Position numbers and translations under genes: made by a program
Notes under the pieces: model-generated
The model's input: the letters and a program-made list of their open reading frames with translations, nothing else
The model's database searches: none
What the model was told of the DNA's origin: nothing
Shown: piece after piece, positions 32,881 to 42,955 of the stretch
How the letters are laid out: each line of letters opens with the position of its first letter
Position numbering within the stretch: the stretch's first letter is position 1
DNA from: Hanleya hanleyi
Taxonomy: Eukaryota; Mollusca; Polyplacophora; Lepidopleurida; Hanleyidae
Length of the DNA stretch: 64,000 nt
NCBI GenBank assembly: GCA_036873755.1
Contig: JAVTVY010057047.1
Span: 186,001 to 250,000, forward strand
Reading direction: 5' to 3'

Positions 32881-35806
32881 AGGGGCTGTATACAGGTAAA
32901 TCGTATTGCCTACCTCTGGACTATAGTTATAGTACTGAGCGGCGATGTTCAGCCAAATTCTGGCCAACAAAAGGGTCATAGTGACTTGACTGATGTTGAA
33001 ACAGCACTGGTGTGCTCTGCATGCGCCGACACAATACCCCCACCTCATTACGTATGTGTTGTGTATATCCTGCATGCAACACTGACACAAACCTATCGCC
33101 ACAAACGCTGTAAACGTGTGCTCCCCAAACTGTTTCTCACCCCGATCATTTTGTAGAGAAGGAAGTATCACAGTTAGGTGCTAGTGATCACTTTCCGGTA
33201 GGAATCACATATCAACATCGTCGTAAATTCACAGGGGGCCATAAGTTGATGAAGACCAATTTCTGGAGCGATCTGGAAACGGTCCCATGGAACGTCATAG
33301 AAGCTTTCGATGACGTCGATGGCGCATTGGGAACATGGATTCATGGGCATCCTCGACAATCATGCACCTATCAAAGAGAAGCGATACAAGCACAAACGAA
33401 TTCCTGACTGGTTAACTAAAGACATAAACAATGTCATGAATGCGCGCGAGCCAGCAAAAGAACTGAAGCTTGAAGACGAATATAAACGTGAAAGAAATAG
33501 AGTAAAACGTTAATTACAAATGCTAAGAAAGACTACTATTATTCAGTTTTGGACGCTTGTAAACATCTACAAAATTTTGGATACATTTCAACAAATTTTT
33601 CCCACTGTAAACCATTTGAACATCGGAACCATCGAATGGATATGTGATCAATGTGTTGATGCAATGTCAACAGCTACTCCGGCCGTGAAATGTGTCTGTG
33701 TCTATGTTAAAGAATCTTTACAGTGTAAAAGTAGATAGGAACTCGTGGACGAAAACATTGAGAATGTGTGGCTGGAACTGTCATTTCCAAGTTCTCGACC
33801 TTTACGAAATTTGTATCGTCCTCCGAACAATTCTGCTGATTGGATGACCTATTTTGAACTGAACATGGATAAAGTAGACTGCGAAAATAAACAGTCTATA
33901 CTTTTAGGTGACTTCAATATTGATATATTAGGGAAAGATACTGGATCCAAACTCTGGTTATCATTCTTTGAGCAATTTGGATTCTCAAATATCATTAATG
34001 AACGTGTGACAAAAAATTCAAGAACTTGCATCGAACATATTACTGTTTCGCACCCCGATCATGTTGTAGAGAAGGGAGTATCACAGTTAGGTGCTAGTGA
34101 TCACTTTCCGGTAGAAATCACATATCAACATCGTCGTAAATTCACAGGGGGTCATAAGAAGACTATCAAATTTCAATGTACCAAAAATTTTGATGAAGAC
34201 CAATTTCTGAGCGATCTGGAAACGGCCCCATGGAACGTCATAGAAACTTTCGATGACGTCGATGGCGCATTGGGAACATGAATTCATGGGCATCCTCGAC
34301 AATCATGCACCTATCAAAGAGAAGCGAGTCAAGCACAACGAATTACCGACTGGCTAACTAAAGACATAAACAATGGCATGAATGCGCGCGACACAGCAAA
34401 AGAACTGAAGCTTGAAGACGAATATAAATGTAAAAGAAGTAGAGTAAAACATTTAATTACAAATAAGACTACTATTATTCAGTTTTGAACGCTTGTAAAC
34501 AACATGTCAAAAAATTTTGAAAACATTTCAACAAACTTTTCCCACGAAAAAAGGATTCGATACCAACTCTTGTTAAGGGGAGAGATGGAGACGTCTCGAG
34601 TCCTTTAAGTATTACCGAACTCTTTAATGAGTATTTCACAAATGTAGCGAAGGATTATGTGAAGCAAACGATGACTAATTGTGAAGACTAGTATTTTTTT
34701 ACAAAAGTAGATTCCCGTATTTCAACTGACGTATTCTTCGAAATACCCTTGGTAACCATTGACTGTGTCAGAAAGATGTCAGCAACAAGCAACAAGTCAA
34801 TAGATTAAGATGGGCTTCAACGGAAATTCCTTAAAAATGCTTCAAATGTTTTAGCTCCAAGCCTTTAATTTTTAACTTATCCATATCAAATGGCAAATTC
34901 CCAAATGTTTGAAAAATTGCCAATATAGTGCCAATTTTTAAGTCCGGGAGCAGAGAAGAAACTTAGACCTATACCTATCCTACCCGTACTTTCCAAACTT
35001 TTAGAGCGGCACATTCACAATCATTTTTACGATAATCTGATTACCTCAAACCAATCAGGTTTTAGAAAATTTCATTCGTGTCAGACCGCATTAACCAATC
35101 TATTAGATTCATGCTACAAAGACATTCACAATGTATCTATGGTTGGGTCTTTTTAACTTTAGAAAGGCATTTGACCTGGTTGACCATGCTCCTCTTCTCA
35201 GAAAGCTAGGTTTATACAGAACCAATGCAAAGGCATTGTCGATGTTCCATCGTATCTCGACCACAGAAGACAACGTGTGTGTATAGGAGGTCATTATAGC
35301 AATGATATGGATGTGGAAATAAGCGTCCCACAAGATTCCATACTGAGGCCTCTATGTTTTCTTCGCTTTATCAATGACCTGCCTTTATTTAGTGATAAAT
35401 GTCGTCTACACCTATACGCTGATGACTCCACAGCACGCCGACTGAAATTGAAAAATGCCTGAATACAAGTGCTGATGATGTATCGAAGTAGTGTGATTTA
35501 AACAAAATGTGCAGAAACACCACAAAATCTCAAACCATGCTTCTAACAACTGAACAGAAGAGATGGCGTCTACAAATCAACTTACACATCAAACGTCAAG
35601 ACATTGCATTGAAAAATTCTACATGCGAGAATTTATTAGTAAGTTGTTAGTAGACGAAGATATTTTGTGAGACAAACAAGTTAATCCTGCTTCCCGCAAA
35701 TAGGATTCTATCTCTACAAACTAAGGAAAATTAAAGATTTTTTTTTGCTCTTGCACACACGCAAAACTTTTTTGGCAGATTTGGCGCATTGCAACATCAT
35801 TATGTT
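32881..35806 (+). pseudogene. CR1-like LINE, decayed, with internal duplication
   Basis: Begins with VIVLSGDVQPNSGQ, the characteristic CR1 N-terminal GD..PNPGP motif. A Cys-rich zinc-finger segment follows (CSAC and, after an interruption, IEWICDQC). The AP-endonuclease C-terminal half reads SILLGDFNIDILGKD, then GASDHFPVEI (33,745-34,281). A linker follows, and then the RT: ILPVLSKLLERHIHNHF, SNQSGFRKFHSCQTAL, VPQDSILRPL (motif B, G to D) and YADDST (catalytic YADD). Many stops and shifts. The frame remains readable to the left end of the BEN-bearing element at 35,807 and resumes at 40,669. Confidence 0.85.
33128..33605 (+). repeat. ~480 bp direct duplication inside the CR1-like LINE
   Basis: Copies the segment at 34,042-34,530 (landmarks CACCCCGATCAT, GGTGCTAGTGATCACTTTCC, GCGCATTGGGAACATG, GAACTGAAGCTTGAAGACG) in the same orientation. 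It is placed upstream, interrupting the zinc-finger coding part. This copy lacks about 33 bp after GGCCATAAG. The two copies carry different point changes, so the event is old. Confidence 0.85.
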
Positions 35807-35825
35807 CCCTTACTGTCCAGAAGTG

Positions 35826-36190
35826 TCGTTGGAGTAACTTTGAAGTAACTTTTAAGTGTGGCCATATTTTGACCTTGAAGTGCAAGGCTCAGAGTCAGTG
35901 TTTGCAGTGTGAGTATTGTTTTGTGGCAATGCAATATAAGGGCATTGAAGTCACAATGAAGTCACTTGGAAGTACTCTTGAAGAGTGCCTCAAATATGTT
36001 AACTAAGTACTGCAAAGGCACTTCATCCACCCTTCCACAGAAGGGTAACCTTCAAAGGCACTTCTGAAGTGATCTTGAAGTACCTAATTAGAATATTTGA
36101 GGCACTTCACTCTTCTACAGAAGGATACCTTTCATATGTACTTCTGAAGTGCTCTTAAAGTACCTTATTTGTATCATACCAAATTCGTTT
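35826..36190. repeat. Left subterminal repeats of the BEN-bearing element
   Basis: Dense recurrence of TTGAAGT, AAGTGCC, GGCACTT and CTTCTGAAGTG, with two longer near-copies around TTCTACAGAAGGATACC and TTCCACAGAAGGGTAACC. The same word set, in both orientations, is found at the other end of the element. Such clustered words near termini are commonly transposase-binding sites; that role is inferred here. Confidence 0.7.
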
Positions 36191-36263
36191 AATGAAAGGT
36201 ATGTAAATAGCCACGAGATATTTACTTTTCCGGAAAAGAAGACACAAATATATATTTGAGAAC

Positions 36264-36276
36264 AGAACGTTTTATT
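36264..36276 (-). terminator. Poly(A) signal of the BEN-domain-like gene
   Basis: AATAAA on the minus strand (TTTATT at 36,271-36,276), about 45 bp beyond the predicted stop codon at 36,322-36,324. This supports the predicted 3' end of the gene. Confidence 0.6.
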
Positions 36277-36321
36277 TAGAGAAAGCACTGTGAGTGAGAC
36301 AAAACAGTACATCATAAAATA

Positions 36322-38596
36322 TCATTCAAGGGTGACAGTCTGCTTGTCCAACTTGAACTTAAGCAGCTGACCTTTCGAAGGATAGTTTGATTCAGTTGCC
36401 CTGAGATCCTCTTGGATATCTGGTTGGCTAATACGAACTCTAAAATGAAGAAAAGCAAAACAATTAGCCAATTTGCATACTACAATAGAAATAAAGCACA
36501 CGTGACTGATACATGTATCAACAATGCCGAAACGTAAATTGTTTTATGCAATATAAATGCGAGATGGATTGGTTGGCACGTTCACCATGCAATATTTGAG
36601 CAATTCTGTTTTTCTACTGAATAGAACACCCTTAATATGTATTAAAACCAACTTTCAAAAGATACACAAATATTTACCAATGAGTGCACTGGCGATGTCC
36701 TGGTCCAGTGGTGTTGGTCAACTTAAGCCCCCTGCCGCAATTTCTTCTCTCGTGAAAAAGTGACTGGTCAATAGTTTTGACATCAGCCACCTTCGTCTCA
36801 TAACCTCGTGATACTGGTCCGCGTGAATGTAATATCCGCATCCAATAGGTTCCATCTAGAGAGAAAACAGAAGAATAAAGCAATTGAAATGTATTTAAAA
36901 AACCCTTTTGATTATTGATTATAATTATGTTCGAGATGTAACAAAGTTGTCTAATACATGTTTTATCGATCAGTTTTTACATCAGGGGTGTTTGGGAACA
37001 GAACAAGGTTAAAAGTCATATTCTGAATCAGTTCTCAATATAACATCTATAATTACACAAATAAATAACATACCTGGTATTTTGCTGCGATCACCTCACT
37101 AACTGCTCCGGACGTCGGTTTAACATGAATTGTGGCTTCTGAAAAAATAGGAAAGGAATGTAGACCAATGAACAATAAAGCAAACTGTCAGAAATACTTC
37201 CACAGTGAATAGTTTAAACAATATTTTCGTTTGTACATTGAAGAAAATAATATCTGTTGCTGAACAAAAGTTTTACAGTGAAATAAAGTTTACAACAGAG
37301 GAAGTTTCCAGAAATATATTGATTAATAATCGTTCTAGCAATATTCTAATATTAAACTCACCATTGTTGGAACAAGGAATGGACTGGCTCATATCCCTAA
37401 TAGTTTATCCCTAATTCTGCAATTTTCCTCTCATACTGCTCGCAGCGTGAACAGTGGTTGTCAATAGGAGATGGTCCGGGTGGTGTAATGGCTCCTTCTG
37501 TATCCATGGGCTCCTCAAAGTCCCCGATCTGTCGTCTTGTTTGTGTGATGTTGTGCAATGGTGCATAGCAGTGTTGGTCTTGTTGGTTGTGGATGGCTAG
37601 GTCCATAGTGAACAGCTCTGGATATAGATGTTGACGTAGTGGAATGTTGAATGTCGATTGTTGCTGTGGGGATGGTTGGTAGAATGTTTGAGGTGGATCC
37701 TGGATCGAGGGCAGAGTCAAGACGGGCGCAGCATATGTGACGGGCATAGTGACGGGTGCAGTAGAGGCAACTGGTGTAGAGACGACAGGCACAGTAGAGA
37801 CGAAAAATGAACAGCATGCCACAAAATAATACCTTGGATAAACACACCTGGGACTTTAGTCATTTAGGAGAAATGAATTTAACAAACATGAAGTACCATC
37901 ACAAAACTGTGTACATACCACCCTTTTGCAAAATGACTGCTTTGTAGAAGGATCCATCATAGTCGCACATGACGATTTGACCCTCTATTATGGCTTGGCA
38001 ATCTTCAAAAAGTTCCATCTTCTCCGATAGCATGTCGCTCATCTTCTTGACATCGTGCCAATCGTCATCAGTGTAACGTTCCAAGAAATAGACTCCTGAA
38101 AAAGAATTCCCATCAAATATATGCGTGAATATATAATACTAGACGTCCTAAACGGGTATAGCTTTCCTACCCCTAAATCAACATGGTGTTGTTGTTGTTG
38201 TGCTGACACTCCGAATTGACGTATTACAAGTGCACGGCCGATCGTCTCAACAACAATGAATTTCTTACAAATACAAGCAAGTTTGCCTTACCATTATCAC
38301 TATCATAACGGTCTATATCGAACATAGAAAGGAGAGGTAAAACACCAATTCGGGCAGGAAATCTGCTCTCGACTCAAGTCATGCGATATGAAAAAAATAA
38401 TAAATTTCGGGAATATTTTCTGTCTAAAAAAATAGTTTATAACTTACTGTCGTCATCGTAAAACTGAGATGCATACTTCTTTGGGTGGACGAATAGCTTG
38501 AGATATCGGATGGTTGAAAATGTCAGTTGTCAGGCAGGGAATTACAGCTATGCTGATACAACGAGAAAACCCCATTTTTAACGAGACGGCCGCCAT
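36322..38596 (-). CDS. BEN-domain-like gene, ~7 exons, with stop codons
   Basis: Predicted minus-strand exons: 38,596-38,448 (or ending 38,477), 38,372-38,292, 38,095-37,919, 37,770-37,362, 37,138-37,074, 36,855-36,678 and 36,437-36,322. All but one alternative have good GT and AG borders. Exon 1 starts CAACAATGGCGGC, a strong start context. Exons 2-3 join in phase as DIDRYDSDNG/VYFLERYTDDDWHD and end FYKAVILQKG. Exon 4 is Pro/Ser/Thr/Gln-rich, then has CSRCEQYERKIAEL, a short coiled coil. Exons 5-6 give VSEVIAAKYQ, GCGYYIHADQYHEVM and SHFFTREEIAAGGLS, which resemble the start of a BEN domain (a DNA/chromatin-binding fold). Oddities: an in-frame TAG at 37,397 with a phase shift before the exon 4 donor, and a TGA at 36,718 inside the BEN exon, where an Arg CGA is likely ancestral. 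So this is either a recent pseudogene or a model needing transcript correction. The last exon ends FKLDKQTVTLE. Confidence 0.55.
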
Positions 38597-38690
38597 TGTT
38601 GAACCGAGTTTGAGCACTCTCCTGCTGCTTCAGATGTTCACGCAACCAATCGCGTGACACGTGACCTCAGCGGGCGAGAATGGAATGTCC
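38597..38690 (-). promoter_or_regulatory. Promoter-like region of the BEN-domain-like gene
   Basis: A GC- and CpG-rich patch in otherwise AT-rich DNA, just upstream of the predicted ATG. It contains CCAAT (ACCAATCG at about 38,644 on the plus strand), CACGTG (an E box at about 38,658) and GCGGGCGAG. No TATA box is evident. Confidence 0.45.
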
Positions 38691-38859
38691 AACTAGGGGT
38701 TGCTAGAGGGGAACTTGTTATTTTGTTTTTATAAAAAAAAATATTATAAAATAAATACGTATGTGTTTCAATGCATAAATAGCAAATATTACAAATTGAG
38801 ATATGGGGGATTCCAATATTTTATCAGCGAAAGATTTCAGATGGAGTGATTTAGCGCAA

Positions 38860-39491
38860 CGCCCTACGTCCCCTACACAAACATAATCGACGATCCCACG
38901 CTGAGAGAATCTCCGCGATGCGATAATTTTCTCACTAATTACGATTAATACTTCTTGCAATGCCATACAACCGAATGGTGGAGAAAAAGAAACAATATGG
39001 AGATGTCAAAAAAGTTATGGGTTAAAAGCACGTGTCCACTGTTGACATTTCACATCTTCAAGAATGGCAGAGAATTACAAGCGTCTAGTCCGTCATCCAT
39101 AATTCAGCCGTCGTCCATTAAAGAATATATCCGCGTCCATAATCCAAATTACAACACATATAAGGGAAGTGGGAAGAGGTGCCGACATACTGACTGCGTC
39201 ACATGACTTCACAGAATAATCTTCTGGTTAACCTATTCTAAAGCACATACCAAGAATCTAACGATTCATGATATGTGTTGTATCTCAGACCTATTCCATA
39301 TTCCATATAACAGTTTTAGCACCAAATTCAAAAAGACAATCATAGTATACATAAACATAGGCTAATATACAACCAACACGAAGAGGACCGTACAATGCCT
39401 ACCAGTATGCTGGCTTGAGAACACGCAAGACCAGACAAAAAAGGCAGAGGATCAAGCGACAGAAACTGGACTTTGAAGTCAATATGTCCTG
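38860..39491 (+). pseudogene. Possible second gene remnant with basic tail
   Basis: Plus-strand text ETIWRCQKSYGLKARVH (about 38,985-39,035) resembles the WRC..KARVHT part of FLYWCH-type zinc fingers. In another frame, VDISHLQEWQR ends at the PLE insertion (39,073), and beyond it NIQPTRRGPYNAYQY, then a very basic RTRKTRQKRQRIKRQK, then a stop at about 39,491. Joining across the PLE keeps the second frame open. The two parts are in different frames, so this is only a hint of a partner protein, perhaps DNA-binding, in the same element. Confidence 0.25.
39074..39364 (-). mobile_element. PLE 3' fragment with nested family B end
   Basis: 39,074-39,147 is the last ~74 bp of the PLE and 39,289-39,364 is the adjoining PLE sequence. 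Between them sits the last ~141 bp of family B (39,148-39,288, from ATTACAACAC to GTATCTCAG). So B inserted into the PLE exactly at the TTGGATTATGG site that also receives PLE ends elsewhere. The whole lies inside the BEN-bearing element. Confidence 0.8.
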
Positions 39492-39589
39492 AATATTTAA
39501 ACTGTCTAGAATATGCGGATTGTTGTCACTGGATATTTATTAACTCTTGACTTATGCATAATGAGACATTCTGTGTTTGTCAAAAACAT

Positions 39590-40649
39590 TACAAGTCTCA
39601 GAATTGTCCCTGAAGTCCCCCAAGTTATGCTGTAAAACTGACAAAATCCAAGACGTAATAGTAATATTCCAGTGGGACCTGCATATGGCGTATACATATC
39701 TCGCTTAGTAGCATTTGCTAGATCCTGTGTTAGATGTGATGATTATAATCAACGTCACAAAACATTGTTGCAGAAACTTATAAAGCAGGGCTATTCCACC
39801 AAGCGCCTCCACTCAAAGTTTCTCAAATTTGGCGATACATATCGCATGCTGATAGCAAAATACGAACGTAGCGTGCAAGATCTATGGCGCTACGTTTCGT
39901 AACTTGTGTCTAATTCCGCTTAACCCGGGGCTAGGGGCCGTATGAACCCATGTACTTCAAGATCCTCATGGTACTCATATGAACAGTCACAATCAAAGCG
40001 TGACTGAGATACATCATTCTTTAGATGACGACCTTACAACGAATATTATGGATTAAGAATACTGATCAGCGATACGGATTTGATATTTTTGGAACATCAT
40101 GATGTCTTGCCGGCATCATTGAAAACTGTTGACCGCTTCTCTCTTGCAGGAAACAAGCCTATGTTTATGTATACTATGATTGTCTTTTTGAATTTGGTGC
40201 TAATACTGTTATATGGAATATGGAATAGGTCTTTGGATTATGGACGCGGATATTCTCTAATGGACGACGGCTGGATTATGAATGACGGACTAGACGCTTG
40301 TAATTTGAGGGGTACCTTAGATTATGCCGAACAATAACTAAGTCTCAGAAGTGTCTCTGAAGTCCCCAAGTTTTGCTAAAGAACTGACAAAGTCCGTGAA
40401 GTGTCTTTGAGGAGTACCTTGAATTATGCCGAACAATAACCAAGTCTCAGAAGTTTTTCTGAAGTCCCTCATTTTTTGCTATGAAATTAACAAAGCCCAT
40501 AAAGTGTCTTTGAGGAGTCCCTTGGCTACTGCCTTTTTCTAATGAAGTACCTATGAAGTATGCCAGTATTTTTCTCTGTTGTTGAAGTGCCTTTTCAGCG
40601 TACTCCTCAGAGGCACTTCTAGTCTAGGCACACTTCACATGAAGTGTGG
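39590..40649. repeat. Right subterminal ~100 bp repeats, split by a PLE
   Basis: About three units containing AAGTCTCAGAAGT, CTGAAGTCCCC, TGACAAAGTCC and GAGTACCTTGAATTATGCC occur at 39,590-39,659, 40,305-40,440 and 40,441-40,530. Further AAGTGCC/GGCACTT words run to the right terminal repeat. The first unit is interrupted by the PLE at 39,660-40,304. Confidence 0.75.
39660..40304 (+). mobile_element. PLE 3' copy inside subterminal repeats
   Basis: 5'-truncated at SNIPVGPAYG (AGTAATATTCC) and complete to CGCTTGTAAT at 40,304. It contains 76 codons of the RT C-terminus, undamaged to the stop, then the module and 3' region. Comparing the split repeat unit with its intact neighbours shows little or no target duplication. 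Confidence 0.85.
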
Positions 40650-40668
40650 CACTTCTGGACAGTAAGGG

Positions 40669-40737
40669 TTAACTGGAATGGAACGTCTGCAGGCACGAAT
40701 TGCGAGAACTAGTCTCGATGCAGATTTCTATACTCCC
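40669..40737 (+). pseudogene. CR1-like LINE, continuation right of the BEN-bearing element
   Basis: Reads LTGMERLQARIARTSLDAD, then FYTP, matching CR1-type C-terminal text (L..I..LQ.RAAR.I). It continues the frame interrupted at 35,806. It is cut at 40,738 by a minus-strand PLE. Confidence 0.7.
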
Positions 40738-41114
40738 AATACAAGCGTCTAGTTCGTCTTTCAACACCCAGCTGTCGTCCACTAAAGAATTTCCCCACCC
40801 GTAATCCAAATTACAAGTATCTGGTCCGTGATTCATAATTCAGCCGTCGTCCATTAAAGAATATCCGCGTCCATAATTCAAATTACAAGCGTCTAGTCCG
40901 TCACTCATAATTCAGCCGTCGTCCATTAGAGAATATCCGCGTCCATAATCCACGGACCTATTCCATATGCCATATAACAGTATTAGCACCAAATTCAGAA
41001 CGACAGTCATAGTATACATAAACATAGGCTAGTTTCCTGCAAGAGAGAAGCGGCCAACAGTTTTCAGTGATGCCAGCAAGACATCATGATGTTCCAAAAA
41101 TATCAAATCCGTAT
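40738..41114 (-). mobile_element. PLE 3' copy with three stacked 72 bp ends
   Basis: Three consecutive versions of the terminal unit: 40,738-40,809, 40,810-40,881, and the one belonging to the longer copy from 40,882. Each begins ATTACAAG-like and ends CCATAATCCAA-like. They differ at several positions, so they are separate events or an old duplication. The longer copy is truncated at 41,114. Confidence 0.85.
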
Positions 41115-41154
41115 ACAAATTTACATCATATTTACAAAAGACCTAATTCTTACA

Positions 41155-41325
41155 ATTAGCCCAGTTTTATGTATACTATGATTTATCCTTTCAATTTGGT
41201 GCTAATTTCCTGCAAGACAAGCTGTCAACAGTTTTCAATGATGCCAGCAAGACATCATGATTTTCCAAAAATATCAAACCCGTATCGCTGATCTGTATTC
41301 TTAATCTGTATGATATACGTAGTAA
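41155..41325. repeat. Rearranged PLE 3' fragments
   Basis: 41,160-41,207 reads in plus orientation (AGTTTTATGTATACTATGAT, GGTGCTAAT). 41,208-41,310 reads in minus orientation (CAACAGTTTTCAATGATGCC, ATCAAACCCGTATCGCTGAT). This is an inverted join of two parts of the same 3' region. Confidence 0.65.
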
Positions 41326-41832
41326 ATTACAACACATTTAAGGGAAGTGGGAAGAAGTGCCGACGTACTGACAGAGCCACATGACTTCACAGTATAGTCT
41401 TCTGCTTAACCTATTCTAAAGCACATACCAAGAATCTAACGATTCGTGATATGTGTTGTATCTCAGGTACGCTTTTATTGTACCTGTTCATGTGGATGAC
41501 ATGACCACACGGTCCCTAGCACCGGCATAAGCGGTATTAGATACAAATCTAGAGAGCTATGATGGAAATGCTCTGGGAATTCGTATATTGGTAATTGTTG
41601 AGCTGTGTCGCTGTGACAACTCGTATACTGGGGATTGGTGAGCTGTATCGTCGTCACATGAAAATGACGGCATTTAACACAAAAGACTAGTCTGTAAGGT
41701 CCGATGTCGACCCAGCATCTACTTCCCACAATGCCAACATATATCAAAGACCAAAAGGTCTGTACAGAGGCGGGCCTCGGGGACGAAACGTCCACCAGCA
41801 GAATCCCGCCATATATAGGTAAAAATTACAAC
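41326..41832 (-). mobile_element. Family B element, full-length reference copy
   Basis: About 507 bp, starting GTTGTAATTTTTACC and ending GTGTTGTAAT on its own strand. Blocks in order: an inverted-repeat box with GGCGGG and CCCGCC enclosing GGACGTTTCGTCC; TGGGTCGACATCGG; a tandemly repeated CAGCTCACCAATCCCCAGTA-like segment; the structured module (about 41,455-41,540); then CACATATCACGAATCG to the end. It has no coding capacity. Sharing the module and the TTGTAAT end with the PLE suggests it uses PLE machinery. Confidence 0.8.
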
Positions 41833-41859
41833 ACAACAACTAATACTAATTACAACAAT

Positions 41860-42256
41860 TATGTATGATTTATCTCAGTCTCGCTTTGATTGTGGCTGTT
41901 CATATAAACACTATGAGGATCTTGAAATACAACAGTTCATACGGCCCCTAGCCCCCGGGTTAAGCGGAATTAGACACAAGCTACGAAACGTACCGCCATA
42001 GATCTTGCACGCTACGCTCGTACTTTACTATCGGCATGCGATATGTATCGTCAAATTTGATAAACTTCGAGTGGAGGCGCTTGATGATATAGCCCTGTTT
42101 ACAAGTTTCTGTAATAATGTTTTGTGAAGTTGATTGAAATCGTCACATTTAACTCCAGTGAAGGTGGATATATATCCTTCACTGCGTCATTTATATAGCG
42201 ATTATCCATAGCAAGAAGATCGTCTATAAAGCGTTTGATGAATGAAAAGGAAGAGT
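41860..42256 (-). repeat. PLE fragment, diverged
   Basis: Runs from the module (GTCTCGCTTTGATTGTGGC) through the RT C-terminus to KRFIDDLLAMDNRYINDAVK (catalytic region, YIDD changed to FIDD). The 3' region beyond the module is absent and an internal deletion joins the FNQ..T text directly to DLK. Confidence 0.7.
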
Positions 42257-42690
42257 AATCTCTTGTTAGAATGAATTGGCTTCCTTTTCGAAAATATGTA
42301 AAATTTAACAGATCCATCCAAATTGACAAAACATTGCATGGCCTGTCGCCTCCTCATTTAAGGGACCTAAGATATACACAAACACATTCATTGTATATGC
42401 CAGCACATAGAACACAACTTTTCTTAAAGTGCTTTTCGTACAGCGGTCCCAAAATTTAGAATGAAATTCCCGTCGAAATAAGAAAATCCAGCAGCTTTCA
42501 AATGTTTAAATCCACACTCAGGCAGCATATGCTCGGAGCCTAGATAGTTAGTATTAGTTATTTCAGATATGCATATTTACAAATTTTTATTATATATGTA
42601 AACAAATTATTATTTCCTATCTGTATATATTTGTAAGAATGTAATATCGACTACAAATAAAGCCATTTATTATTATTTTAACCCTAAATT
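42257..42690 (+). pseudogene. L2-like LINE C-terminus and 3' end
   Basis: Reads LPFRKYVKFNRSIQI, KTLHGLSPPHLRDL, SYSGPKI (then a stop where Trp is expected) and EIPVEIRKSSSFQMFKSTLR. This is the typical C-terminal text of L2/CR1-group LINEs (LHWLP..KLW..LP..LR). AATAAA and a TTATTATTATT tail follow near 42,655-42,680. Confidence 0.75.
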
Positions 42691-42955
42691 CTCTCTCTCC
42701 CTTTATTTTCATTATTATATATAAGGCTGCTGTGGAAATGGCTTTGTCACATATACGCGGTAGGTCAGTCAATGGGCAGGCAAGTTTACCTGGAGATTAT
42801 TGGTTGTATTATATGAAGTGGACTGTTCTTAGTCACTTCGAGGTCTGGTCAAAATGGGTTTAATAGACACAGTCCATTACAGGGTATATTCGTTAGTTAG
42901 TTCAAATGGTAAAATGGGAGGAACTTGGAAGAACATCTAGACAATTCTAGTTTCT
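42691..42955. other. No feature recognised
   Basis: Short spacer with no match to other parts of the window, apart from a CTCTCTCTCC tract at the left edge that may be a remnant tail. Confidence 0.4.

Larger units (their letters stand above)
35807..40668. mobile_element. TIR element carrying a BEN-domain-like gene
   Basis: CCCTTACTGTCCAGAAGTG at 35,807-35,825 is repeated perfectly inverted at 40,650-40,668. Removing the element and one TT of the flanking ATGTT/TTAAC restores an open LINE frame reading HCNIIMLTGMERLQARIAR, typical of CR1 C-terminal text. This supports a 2 bp TT target duplication. Both subterminal regions (about 35,826-36,190 and 39,590-40,649) are full of AAGTGCC/GGCACTT and GAAGTACC words. 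The interior holds a multi-exon minus-strand gene and two later PLE insertions. Without those insertions it would be about 3.9 kb. No standard transposase is recognised, and the superfamily is unknown. Confidence 0.75.

Noticed and set aside
32833..33156. Independent 107-codon host gene
   Set aside because: The GDVQPNSG motif and Cys-rich text identify it as the N-terminal part of the CR1-like LINE.
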